Source: Archangium sp. | GTDB lineage: Bacteria > Myxococcota > Myxococcia > Myxococcales > Myxococcaceae | DNA length: 13,492 nt | Assembly (NCBI GenBank): GCA_016793585.1 | Contig: JAEUJR010000831.1 | Location: 1-13,492, forward strand | Reading direction: 5' to 3' | Shown here: piece by piece, positions 1-7,397 of the stretch | Layout of the letters: the number at the start of each line of letters is the position of its first letter | How positions within the stretch are numbered: the stretch's first letter is position 1 | Program-made: the position numbers and the translations under genes | The notes under the pieces: generated by a model | Seen by the model: the letters and a program-made list of their open reading frames with translations, nothing else | Databases searched by the model: none | Told to the model about the DNA's origin: nothing

Positions 1-40
1 GTTTCGGCGTTGAAGAGCGCATCAGGCCTCGCAAGAGGGC

Positions 41-94
41 AAAAGCAGAAGGCCCTGACTTCATTCGGTTTCCCGAACAAAATCAGGGCCTTCT
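41..94 (-). terminator. Intrinsic terminator downstream of tRNA-Pro
   Basis: Two perfectly complementary 12-base arms (47-58 and 83-94, core GGCCCTGA/TCAGGGCC) enclose a smaller nested hairpin (TTCGG 64-68 with CCGAA 73-77). Read on the minus strand, the stem is followed by GCTTTTG, a short T-tract. It begins 6 bases after the tRNA 3' end, so it most likely ends the tRNA transcript. The T-run is only four bases, so termination may be incomplete. The perfect arms and position make the call fairly safe. Confidence 0.8.
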
Positions 95-98
95 ATCA

Positions 99-173
<75 letters not shown>

Positions 174-184
174 TTGCTGCGGAA

Positions 185-215
185 CTGACGGCTCCCTTGT
201 GCCCGCCTGACGGCT
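185..215. repeat. Direct repeat CTGACGGCT around the tRNA -10 region
   Basis: The 9-mer CTGACGGCT occurs at 185-193 and again at 207-215. The copies are 22 bases apart start to start, about two helical turns, and flank the proposed -10 of the tRNA promoter. This could be a pair of protein-binding half-sites or chance in GC-rich DNA. Only the repeat itself is seen. Confidence 0.35.
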
Positions 216-224
216 GGGTGTCAA
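196..224 (-). promoter_or_regulatory. Putative promoter of tRNA-Pro
   Basis: On the minus strand a perfect TTGACA (219-224) lies 17 bases before CACAAG (196-201). That spacing suits a -35/-10 pair, although the -10 match is poor. The proposed -10 ends 22 bases before the tRNA 5' end, which would leave a short leader for RNase P to remove. The -35 match and spacing are visible; promoter activity is inferred. The tRNA could also be read through from the hypothetical gene ending at 243. Confidence 0.45.
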
Positions 225-242
225 GCAGTCGCAACAGCCGGA

Positions 243-668
243 TCACTCCGCTGTCGGAAGACCCTTCGGCAGGCGGGTGATCGACACCGGGCCGAAGTAC
301 TTCGGCTGGAAGTACGACGGCGGAGGCGGGTTCACGATCAGCCCCGGGCGCGGCGGAGGCATGCGGTACCCCTCGTTGCGCATCTCGAAATACACCTTCG
401 TCGGGTCGCTCTTCAGCACGTGCGCCGTGATCGTCTGGCCCGGCTTGTCCTTCGGCGCCTTCTGAATCGTCACCGACCCGAGCACCGCGCCCGCCGGCTT
501 CTTCGCCTTCCAGGGAATCTCCTTGTCGGGCGAGTGGAACTTGTACGTGCCGAGCACGTTCTTCAGCGTCGTCGCCGTCGGCAGCTTCGGCGTCGTGGTG
601 GGCTTCGTCGGGCCAACACCGATTCCACCACCGGGGCGAATCGGGTTCATGATCGGGCGAGGAGGCAT
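243..668 (-). CDS. Hypothetical proline-rich small protein
   Basis: I do not recognise a family for this 141-residue protein. The ATG at 668 is chosen because AAGGA (676-680) lies 7 bases upstream; an in-frame ATG at 710 lacks such a site. The first 35 residues are rich in Pro, Gly and Thr and look disordered. Residues about 36-100 alternate polar and hydrophobic residues (VLGSVTIQKA, KVYFEMRNEG) as in a small beta domain. The C-terminal third is again proline-rich, with four prolines at 114-117. There is no signal peptide, membrane helix or cysteine pair, so it is probably cytoplasmic. The gene ends 69 bases before tRNA-Pro on the same strand. Codon use fits its neighbours, which supports it as real. 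Confidence 0.65.
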   Translation of the reverse strand: MPPRPIMNPIRPGGGIGVGPTKPTTTPKLPTATTLKNVLGTYKFHSPDKEIPWKAKKPAGAVLGSVTIQKAPKDKPGQTITAHVLKSDPTKVYFEMRNEGYRMPPPRPGLIVNPPPPSYFQPKYFGPVSITRLPKGLPTAE

Positions 669-739
669 GCAGGAATCCTTGTGCGGGTGAACGGCTGCTC
701 GGCAACACACCCGCCCGTGCGCGCCTGCGCAAGGTTGGC

Positions 740-1180
740 GTGGAATTTCATGGGCTGGCAGAGTGCCCCACTCCCATGGACGAACACGCCCAGCGCGCCG
801 CGGTTCGCTTCATCGTCTCGCTCGATCGCTCCGTCGACGCCGACTCCTTCAGCGACGACGACGCGTGGGCCTTCATGCAAGACCTCGTCAACGAGTACGC
901 GCGAGAAGCCAAGAACCTCTCGCAGCCCCAGGCTGCCGCGCTGCGCGACTTCGGCCACACCATCGGCATTCGTCCTGGCGGCCCGCTCCACTCCTACGCG
1001 CCGTGCCTCGAAGGCTCGCTCGGCAGCTGCCCGCTCGATCGCGCCGACTTCGACCTGCTCCTCACCTGGGCGCACGCACAGGTGAACGCCGACTTCACGA
1101 TGAAGCCCGTCGACAAGGTCACCCTCGACGCCGAGCCGCGAGGCCCCGTGCCTCCGCCGCGCAAGCCGCTCTGGGAGTGA
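740..1180 (+). CDS. Hypothetical protein
   Basis: No family is recognised. The GTG at 740 has AAGG (731-734) five bases upstream and gives 146 residues. The alternative ATG at 776 gives 134 residues and begins just before the acidic, helix-like part, so the start is uncertain. The middle is rich in Asp and Ala, with amphipathic segments (DAWAFMQDLVNEYAREAKNL, then DRADFDLLLTWAHAQVNADF) suggesting a small mostly helical soluble domain. The tail PRGPVPPPRKPLWE is proline-rich. No signal peptide or membrane segment is visible. The gene diverges from the proline-rich hypothetical gene. Its TGA directly abuts the stop of the convergent DUF5916 gene. Confidence 0.65.
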   Translation: MEFHGLAECPTPMDEHAQRAAVRFIVSLDRSVDADSFSDDDAWAFMQDLVNEYAREAKNLSQPQAAALRDFGHTIGIRPGGPLHSYAPCLEGSLGSCPLDRADFDLLLTWAHAQVNADFTMKPVDKVTLDAEPRGPVPPPRKPLWE

Positions 1181-3361
1181 TCACGGCCGCCAGGTGTACG
1201 TCGCCTTCACCACCAAGCGCTGCTCCGACGGCGGAGCCCCCGGCACCGTGAACGCCGTGCGTGAATCGGTGAACACCACGTACACGAACGACAACGGCAG
1301 AAACTCCCACGCGAGCCGCGCGTTCGTCAGGCCCACGTTGCCGGCCGTGTCGCGCTGGTAGCTGCCGATGAGCTGCAGCTTCGGCGTCAGGCCCAGCCGC
1401 CCCTCGAGCTGCAGCAGGTGCGTCGACACGCCACCGCTCCGCACGCCTTCGCCATCGAACCGGTTCAGCTCGTAGTTCAAGAACAGCCCGACGTGCGGCA
1501 CGGGCGAGAACCCGACCTGCCCCTGCGCGCGCACGAAGTCGGCGAGGAAGTACCGGCCCACGCCCACGTTGCCGCCCGCGGAGAAGAGCCGACTCTGCTC
1601 GCTGTACGCCGCGACGCCGATGCGATCGAACGTCGAGCTCCCTGCGGGAAACGAAACCCCAGGCACCGGCGCGAACGGCGCGTCGAGTGACTGCCACGTG
1701 CGCTGCCCGTAGAGCCACCCGCGATCACCGCCATCGAGCGTGATCCAGATCGCCTCGAGGTAGGCGTTCGCCTCTTGAAAGCGGCCGTCGCCCGAGCCGA
1801 ACACCAGGCTGCCGTCGAAATACTGCTGAATGGTGCGTACGCCCTTCGGCAACCACGCTGGCCGCCAGTCGAGCACGTAGCTCGACGTCGCCAGCACCGC
1901 CGCCTCCCGCGAGATGAAGCCCGAGCGCGTGCGATAACCCGGAGACACCGCCGAGCCGCCCGCCGACAGCCGCCCCCACGTTCCCTGCACGCTCGCGGCG
2001 AGCGAGCCTGTCAGGCCGAGCATCGGCGCCGAGCCATCGTGCACCTGATCGACGCTGCCGCTCACCATGCCGCTCACCGACACCGCGCCGCTGCGCAGCA
2101 GCACGTCGATCGCCGGCACCACGTTGGTGGCGCTGTCGGTGCCCGCCTCGAAGTCGTGCCGCGCCACCACCATGCCGCCGACCCGGCTCTCGCCCAGCAG
2201 GTGATGCGAGTAGCGCGCGACGCCGAACAGACTCGAGCGCTGCGTGTCGGTCGGCAGCGTGTGCACCACCATCGCGCCCAGGCTGCGCTCCGACGAGCGG
2301 TAGACGAAGCGCCCGCCCGCCGAGAGTGGCTGCGGCTGGCCCGTGCTGGTGAGGCCGATGGCGCGGCTGAAGAACGGCGCGACCAACGCGTTCGGCATCG
2401 AGAACAACCCGGCGTTCTCGAGGAAGAACTGCCGCCGCTCGGGGAAGAGCACCGAGTAGCGCGAGAGGTTCACCACGCGGCGATCGACGTCGACCTCGGC
2501 GAAGTCGGTGTTGGCGGTGAGATCGATGACCGAGTTCGTCGTCGGCGCCCACGTCACCTCTCCGCCTGCGTTGGGCCGTACGCCGATGGCTCCGTCGCCC
2601 ACGCGATCGAAGCGCACGATGCCGTAGGGCCGCAGCTGCAGGTTCAAGCCCGCGCTCGTCGTCGGAGGCGCCTCGAACTGCAGCTGCCCCGCGTACGTCA
2701 TGCGAAACGGGCTGAAGTTGCGGGGGAAGGGGCTCCACGCGGTGCGCTCCATCGTGCGCCTGACCGCGCGCGCGGCGTTGAAGCCCCACGTCGACCGGTC
2801 GGGCTCGGTGCGCAGGCTCTTCCACGGCACCATCAGCTCGACCGTGTAGCCGCGCTCGTCTCGCGTCACCGCCGCGGTCCACACCGTGTCCCACTGGGTC
2901 TCGGTGATCTCGTCGTCGATGACCTGCACGTCGTGCTGGCTGCCCCAGGGTGTGACGAAGAAGCCGAACGCGTTGCGCCCGTCACCGAGCGGGTCGAGCA
3001 CCACGCCGAACCAGTCGAAGCCGCGCGAGAGCGAGAAGTCACGGCGCAGGTCGGTCTGCTGCACGCCGCTCGTCCCTTCGTCGTCGTCGCAGCGCGCGCC
3101 CACCCACAACCCGTCGTTCGTGGCGAGCACGCGCACGCTCGTCGCCAGCCTCGCGGGCTTGAGCTGATCAGGCTCGACCTGCACGAACGGCGTCAGCGCG
3201 GCAGCATCGGTCCACGCGGGCTCATCGAGGCGGCCATCGGCAGTCAGCGTGGCCGTGCTCTTGGGAACTGAGACTCGCAGACGCTCGACGGGCGGAGGGA
3301 ACGTCTGAGCCGCAGCCGTGAGGCCCACCACCAGCGCGAGGCTGACGAGCCGAACGTTCAA
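1181..3361 (-). CDS. DUF5916 protein with N-terminal CBM9-like domain (outer membrane)
   Basis: The TTG at 3361 is chosen as start because its TTG overlaps the TGA of the upstream lipoprotein gene (TTGA). It also places a signal peptide at the N terminus (charged start, hydrophobic residues 6-15, AAAQ cleavage region near 19). The longer in-frame ATG at 3424 would read through the end of the neighbour and bury the signal peptide. The product is 726 residues. Residues about 35-230 form a carbohydrate-binding family 9-like beta-sandwich, marked by the family motif DGRLDEPAW (42-50). The DUF5916 signature LFPERRQFFLENAGLF lies at 305-320. The remaining 400 residues show alternating strands typical of an outer-membrane barrel. 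Members of this family are common in Myxococcota and Bacteroidota; their function is unknown. Export to the outer membrane is inferred. Translational coupling to the lipoprotein gene suggests joint production. Confidence 0.9.
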   Translation of the reverse strand: MNVRLVSLALVVGLTAAAQTFPPPVERLRVSVPKSTATLTADGRLDEPAWTDAAALTPFVQVEPDQLKPARLATSVRVLATNDGLWVGARCDDDEGTSGVQQTDLRRDFSLSRGFDWFGVVLDPLGDGRNAFGFFVTPWGSQHDVQVIDDEITETQWDTVWTAAVTRDERGYTVELMVPWKSLRTEPDRSTWGFNAARAVRRTMERTAWSPFPRNFSPFRMTYAGQLQFEAPPTTSAGLNLQLRPYGIVRFDRVGDGAIGVRPNAGGEVTWAPTTNSVIDLTANTDFAEVDVDRRVVNLSRYSVLFPERRQFFLENAGLFSMPNALVAPFFSRAIGLTSTGQPQPLSAGGRFVYRSSERSLGAMVVHTLPTDTQRSSLFGVARYSHHLLGESRVGGMVVARHDFEAGTDSATNVVPAIDVLLRSGAVSVSGMVSGSVDQVHDGSAPMLGLTGSLAASVQGTWGRLSAGGSAVSPGYRTRSGFISREAAVLATSSYVLDWRPAWLPKGVRTIQQYFDGSLVFGSGDGRFQEANAYLEAIWITLDGGDRGWLYGQRTWQSLDAPFAPVPGVSFPAGSSTFDRIGVAAYSEQSRLFSAGGNVGVGRYFLADFVRAQGQVGFSPVPHVGLFLNYELNRFDGEGVRSGGVSTHLLQLEGRLGLTPKLQLIGSYQRDTAGNVGLTNARLAWEFLPLSFVYVVFTDSRTAFTVPGAPPSEQRLVVKATYTWRP

Positions 3362-4791
3362 GGCGTCGGGTCGACACAGGTCGGTGTCGTGCAGCGGCCC
3401 GTCGTGCACGTTCGGCTCTGGCACTCAGCGGAGTCGACGCACGTCGCGTTGGCGCCCTTCTGGTTCGCGCACACGCCGTTGGGGCTCGTCGTGGTGGCCG
3501 TGCAGTACAGGCCCTCGGCGCACGCCGCGAACCGGTTCTGGTACGTGCAGGTCGCCGAGACCGCGCCTTTCAGACGACAGACGCCGTTCGGCATCGCGGT
3601 GGTGGCGGTGCAGTACATCGTGTCGGTGTTGCACTCGAAGCTCGCGGTGCAGGCCTGGTCGACCTGCTTGAGCGCGGCGCACGTGCCCGTCGTCGAGCCC
3701 GTGGGGCGGTTGCAGTACAGGTTCGTCGCACAGCGCTGATCAGGCCCGCACACGGCCCCCGCAGCTCCAGGCCGCACGCAGACGTTCGCCGGGCTGCAGT
3801 ACAGGTCCCACTTGCAGGTTCGGGCGCTGTCGCAGGCGCCGTTCAGATCGACGAGGGGAATGCAGCGGTTGGCGACGCACTGCAGGCCACGGGCGCACTC
3901 GGGGTTCGTGTTCGGGGTGCACGTCTGGTTCTCGGTGAGGTCGAGCTGGCGCGGTGCGCAGACGTTGTTGATGCAGCTGCCACCATTGACGCAGCCACGC
4001 GTGATGCTGCTGCCGCCCGTCGGCGCGCACGACTGGCCCATGGCGACGAGCGCCGTGCACACGCTGTTGTAGGCATAGGCACCGTCGACGCAGCGGGCGT
4101 CGCCGCTGACCGGTTGCCCCAGCGCGATTCGCGCGACACAGCGGCCCGGGCATGACGTCGTGAGATCGCACCACGACGTCGAGTCACACTCGATGGACTG
4201 GTAGCAGTTGCCACCACGAGCGACGAGGCCGGTGACCAGCGCCTCACAGCCAGACGGAAGCCCCTCGGCACAGCTGCGGCCGTTGAAGAGCGCGATGCAG
4301 GCCGACGCGCCGGTGGAGTTCAGGCTCGCGCGGCCGTCAGCGAGCCCGGGAGGTGGCCGTGCGAGACAGGCGGCCTGGCTCGCGGCGATCGACTCGGTGA
4401 TGCCCTGCGTCGTGTAGTAGCCGCAGCGGCCATAGAAGCCCTCGACCGCGGCCGCCGCGAGCCGGCACCACGAGGCCCAGTCGGTGACGGTGTTCGACGA
4501 GCTACCGCCGCCAGCTCCGCCCGCGCTGCCACCGCCGGCAGAACCCGCGCCGGCCGGGCCTGCGCCGCTGCTGCCCGTGCTGCAGCTTCCGAACGAGCAG
4601 AAGCCGCCAGCGGAGCAGGCCGTGCAGGTGTTGCCGCCGCTCCCACAGGCGCTCGACTCGCTACCGCTTCGGCACATGCCGCTCGAGTCACAGCACCCCG
4701 TACACGTCAGCGCGCTGCAGCGCTGCGCCGTCGAGCCACAGCCAGCGAGCACGAGCCCGAAGAGCACCAACCACGTCGAGAGTCGGAACAT
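3358..4791 (-). CDS. Cysteine-rich (Dickkopf-type) lipoprotein
   Basis: This 477-residue protein begins with a signal peptide ending in the lipobox LAGC, so Cys18 should be lipidated. Residues 25-70 hold a cysteine-rich motif (GCC, then CG and repeated CxxC-like steps) often seen in myxobacterial surface proteins. Residues 71-100 are a Gly/Ser/Ala linker. Residues 104-200 form a helical domain containing FYGRCG (119-124). The rest is a series of Cys-rich units of the type GxxCxxxxxCxxGLYCxxxxxxxGxC, resembling Dickkopf N-terminal cysteine-rich repeats. Many disulfides are expected, so the protein is presumably extracytoplasmic. It resembles the protein encoded at 11549-12541 in order of parts. 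Its stop overlaps the start of the DUF5916 gene. No Shine-Dalgarno sequence precedes the ATG, but promoter-like elements sit immediately upstream. Confidence 0.9.
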   Translation of the reverse strand: MFRLSTWLVLFGLVLAGCGSTAQRCSALTCTGCCDSSGMCRSGSESSACGSGGNTCTACSAGGFCSFGSCSTGSSGAGPAGAGSAGGGSAGGAGGGSSSNTVTDWASWCRLAAAAVEGFYGRCGYYTTQGITESIAASQAACLARPPPGLADGRASLNSTGASACIALFNGRSCAEGLPSGCEALVTGLVARGGNCYQSIECDSTSWCDLTTSCPGRCVARIALGQPVSGDARCVDGAYAYNSVCTALVAMGQSCAPTGGSSITRGCVNGGSCINNVCAPRQLDLTENQTCTPNTNPECARGLQCVANRCIPLVDLNGACDSARTCKWDLYCSPANVCVRPGAAGAVCGPDQRCATNLYCNRPTGSTTGTCAALKQVDQACTASFECNTDTMYCTATTAMPNGVCRLKGAVSATCTYQNRFAACAEGLYCTATTTSPNGVCANQKGANATCVDSAECQSRTCTTGRCTTPTCVDPTP

Positions 4792-4797
4792 GTGCGG

Positions 4798-4825
4798 CGC
4801 GTAGCCCGTTGCCGACCGGGGTCAA
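4798..4825 (-). promoter_or_regulatory. Putative leaderless promoter of the Cys-rich lipoprotein gene
   Basis: On the minus strand TTGACC (4820-4825) lies 16 bases before TACGCG (4798-4803), and the ATG follows 6 bases later. Transcription would then begin at or next to the ATG, giving a leaderless mRNA, which fits the missing ribosome-binding site. The -10 match is imperfect (G at the last base). The same TACGC(G/T)CCGCACATG string precedes the second lipoprotein gene. Confidence 0.45.
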
Positions 4826-4874
4826 TGGCAAACCATCGATGCGACGGTTGGGCGCTTCGAAGCGTCTTGGGAGC

Positions 4875-5459
4875 ATGCAGACGAACGCCTCGTTCTCGAG
4901 CAGTGCCCTCTTCATTCGAGGCGTGGCCGAGGCGTTGCGGAGCCTGAGCCAGTTCGACGCGGTGGTGAAGTCGGCGTCGCCCGACGTGCAGCTGATGCTC
5001 ACGAAGCCACTCGACCGCGCGTGGTGGGGCCATCGCGAGTCCATCTCGCTCACGCAGACGATTGGCAGCGTCGGCGGGTCGTCACTGGTGCGCCTCGTCG
5101 GGAAGGCCGCGGTGCAGGAGAGCCTCTCGAACGTGGTGCGGCCACTGCTCTCGGTGTTGCTGGCGAGCCTGGGTGATTCGCCCGCGTCGCTGTTCTCGCG
5201 GCTGGGGTGGCTCGCCCAGGCGGCGTTGCGGGGCGTGCGGTTTCAATGGGTCTCGTACGGCGACACAGGTGGCGAGCTGCTCGTCGAGTACCCGCTGCCA
5301 GTGCCTGCCGAGTACGTCGCGTGGTGGGAAGGTGTCATTCACTACGGCGTCGAGCGCACGGCGAGGCAGCTGCAAGCCATCGAGGCGCGGCATGTCGGCG
5401 GAACCCTGCTGTTCGAGGTGCAGTGGACCGAGCGGCTCCGCGCGGCTTCACGCGTCTGA
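4875..5459 (+). CDS. Possible TIGR02265/DUF2378-family protein
   Basis: The frame is open from a TTG at 4809 with ATGs at 4839 and 4875. I use 4875, which gives 194 residues and keeps the gene clear of the divergent lipoprotein promoter. GGGAG lies only one base upstream of this ATG, so the start is not settled. The protein has no signal peptide. Helical segments around 68-120 are followed by paired strands (residues 121-140, RFQWVSYGD then ELLVEYPL), a helix (146-172) and a final strand ending EVQW. This order and length resemble the Myxococcus paralogous family TIGR02265, whose function is unknown. The match is from memory of the fold pattern and is weak. The gene is convergent with the helicase gene, with one base between the stops. 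Confidence 0.7.
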   Translation: MQTNASFSSSALFIRGVAEALRSLSQFDAVVKSASPDVQLMLTKPLDRAWWGHRESISLTQTIGSVGGSSLVRLVGKAAVQESLSNVVRPLLSVLLASLGDSPASLFSRLGWLAQAALRGVRFQWVSYGDTGGELLVEYPLPVPAEYVAWWEGVIHYGVERTARQLQAIEARHVGGTLLFEVQWTERLRAASRV

Positions 5460-5460
5460 C

Positions 5461-7341
5461 CTATTCGAGCAGCGGGCTCTTCGCGCCGGCCCACGCGAGC
5501 ACGAGCCGATGTGAGGCGCGCGTCATGGCCGTGTAGAGCCCGCGGCGCGAGTCCTGCGTGTTGGGCCACGTCGTCGCCGCCGCGTCGGGCAGCACGATGA
5601 TGTCGAACTCGAGCCCTTTGATCTCCTGCACGCAGGTGACGACGATGCCGGGCTTGAAGGGGAAGTCGCCGTTGAGCGCGAGCGTGGTGGTGATGCCGCG
5701 CAGGCGCTGCTGCACGCGCTTCGCCGCCTCGGGCGTGCGGCAGATGACGGCCACGCTCGCCGACGCATCGTCTCCGATGAGCTGTCGCAACGAGTCGCTG
5801 AGCCACACCGAGAGATGAAACGGGGCAAAGAACGGCGCCCAGGTCACGGCCGGCGTCGGCGCGAGTGGAACCGAGGGGTCGATGACGTGCCGGGCGAGCG
5901 TGGTGACGTCGGGTGGGCACCGGTAGTTGATCTCGAGCCGAATCTGCTTCGAGCCCGCGATGCCGAGCTCGGCCATCACCCCGTTCCACCCGGTGAACAC
6001 GGCGGTGGGGTCGACCTGCTGCGCGGCGTCTCCGGCGACGACGAACACGCCGCCTTTGCGCAGCGCGCGCGCCATCACGCCGAGCTCGATGGGCGCGAAC
6101 TCCTGGGCTTCGTCGATGAACACCACGTCGTACGCCCCGAGCGGCATCGGCTGCTTTCCACGCGCGAGCGATCGCAGCCGCTCGAGCTCGAAGAGCACCG
6201 CGTGATCTTCCGCGTCGGCCGAGTTCGCGTCTTCGGTGGGCGTGCCTTCGTCGAGCCCGCGCCCATCGACAGCCGTGCGCGCCTCGAGGTCGACGTGGCC
6301 GTAGGCGACGTCGCTCGGGTCGAGGAACTGCACCTTCGTGTGCTGGGCGATGGTCTCGACGGCGGTGGGGTAGAGGGCTCCGTTTGCGCGCTCGACGACG
6401 GCCGACATCCACGCGCGATCGCCGAAGAGGTGCTCGAGATCGGCGCGAGAGGCGAGCGCGTTGCCCCGGCGCGGGCGGTCTTCGTCTTCGAGCGGCTTGC
6501 CGTGCTGGCGAACGAACGCCTCGAGCGTGGGCCGCAGGGCAGGGTGGCGCTTGAGCTGTACGACGGGAGACGGCGTGTTCTCGCTCTGGCGCCGCGGCAG
6601 ATCCTTGAACGCGCGCCGCGCCTCGCCAGTCACCCACTCGTCGAACGTCCACACGTCGACGTCGTTCACGTTGCGCCGCTGCAGCATCAGCTGCGTCAGG
6701 CGACGAAGGCCTTCCGTCGGAACGAGCACCGCGCCACGAAACCGTCGCGAGCTGTCTGCGAGGTGCTTCTCACGCAAGGCCAGCAACCGATGCAGCGCCA
6801 CCGTCGTCTTGCCGAAGCCAGCCTCGCCGAGCAGCAGCAGGTGTTCATGCCGGGGCAGATCGACCGCGCGTTGCTGGGCGGGGTCGAGCGTCACCTCGAG
6901 CGGCGAACGAAACGCGTGCCGCGCTGCTGCGGGCCTGCCCGGAATCGGAGGCGGCAGCACCGCCGGCTCGTTCACCCACGCGCCCGCGCGTTTCACGAAG
7001 ACGCGGTCGGGGCCGAAGACGCGGGTCAGCGCTCCGCCTTCGAAGGTGAGCAGGTGCTTCTCGATGAGCCGCCCCGACACCGGTCGCCCGTCGACCTCGA
7101 CCTCGTAGACGTGGCCTTCGTCGGTGGTGAAGAAGATCTCGGCCAGCGGCGCGACCTCGGCGTCGACGATGGAGACGCTGCTGTCGACCTGCGTCGAGTC
7201 TCCGAGAAAGACGTCGGTCACCCGGCGAGAGGTCTCGAGCTTCAAATGCCCCACGAGGCGCCGCGCCGGAGCTGCCTGTTGCGTGCGAAGCACGGCCTGT
7301 TCGAGCGCTGCGAGCCTGTCTGGCCAGAGGTCCATCGACAT
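5461..7341 (-). CDS. HelD-like superfamily 1 (UvrD/Rep-type) helicase/ATPase
   Basis: The start at 7341 has GGAGG (7347-7351) five bases upstream; longer frames add low-complexity residues and cross into the divergent gene. In the 626-residue product the SF1 motifs are intact: a Q-like motif LDPAQQRAV (152-160), Walker A GEAGFGKTT (172-180), Walker B FIDEAQEF (408-415), motif III GDAAQQ (437-442), NYRCP (472-476), motif V IKGLEFD (574-580) and motif VI YTAMTRAS (603-610). The text around Walker A (KTTVALHRLLAL) and residues 41-105 resemble HelD, an ATPase that in Bacillus and mycobacteria removes stalled RNA polymerase from DNA. The long N-terminal coiled coil of classic HelD is missing; only a short helix (about 5-25) precedes the beta-rich segment. 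The protein should be an active ATPase in the cytoplasm. Its substrate, DNA or RNA polymerase, is not evident from sequence. Confidence 0.9.
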   Translation of the reverse strand: MSMDLWPDRLAALEQAVLRTQQAAPARRLVGHLKLETSRRVTDVFLGDSTQVDSSVSIVDAEVAPLAEIFFTTDEGHVYEVEVDGRPVSGRLIEKHLLTFEGGALTRVFGPDRVFVKRAGAWVNEPAVLPPPIPGRPAAARHAFRSPLEVTLDPAQQRAVDLPRHEHLLLLGEAGFGKTTVALHRLLALREKHLADSSRRFRGAVLVPTEGLRRLTQLMLQRRNVNDVDVWTFDEWVTGEARRAFKDLPRRQSENTPSPVVQLKRHPALRPTLEAFVRQHGKPLEDEDRPRRGNALASRADLEHLFGDRAWMSAVVERANGALYPTAVETIAQHTKVQFLDPSDVAYGHVDLEARTAVDGRGLDEGTPTEDANSADAEDHAVLFELERLRSLARGKQPMPLGAYDVVFIDEAQEFAPIELGVMARALRKGGVFVVAGDAAQQVDPTAVFTGWNGVMAELGIAGSKQIRLEINYRCPPDVTTLARHVIDPSVPLAPTPAVTWAPFFAPFHLSVWLSDSLRQLIGDDASASVAVICRTPEAAKRVQQRLRGITTTLALNGDFPFKPGIVVTCVQEIKGLEFDIIVLPDAAATTWPNTQDSRRGLYTAMTRASHRLVLAWAGAKSPLLE

Positions 7342-7353
7342 GCGCTCCTCCAT

Positions 7354-7384
7354 AACCACAAGCGGCCGAAAAACGGGCGTGGTT
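7354..7384. promoter_or_regulatory. Inverted repeat in the divergent helicase/radical SAM spacer
   Basis: AACCAC (7354-7359) and GTGGTT (7379-7384) are perfect 6-base inverted arms separated by 19 bases. They sit between the helicase start (7341) and the radical SAM start (7398). The 25-base distance between arm starts would place both on similar faces of the helix, as in an operator serving both divergent genes. No convincing -35/-10 pair could be assigned. Operator function is a guess. Confidence 0.25.
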
Positions 7385-7397
7385 GAGTGGGTGGCCC

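Noticed and set aside
683..714. Inverted repeat GCGGGTG/CACCCGC in the spacer between the two left hypothetical genes
   Set aside because: Only seven pairs with an 18-base loop in GC-rich DNA, no T-tract and no clear relation to a promoter; chance is likely.
1775..3271. Long plus-strand frame (498 codons) opposite the DUF5916 gene
   Set aside because: Its product is dominated by Arg, Ala and His without recognisable motifs, as expected for an antisense frame in GC-rich DNA. The minus strand encodes a clear family member.
5815..7386. Long plus-strand frame (523 codons) opposite the helicase gene
   Set aside because: It is low-complexity Arg/Val/Glu-rich and antisense to a helicase with all SF1 motifs intact.
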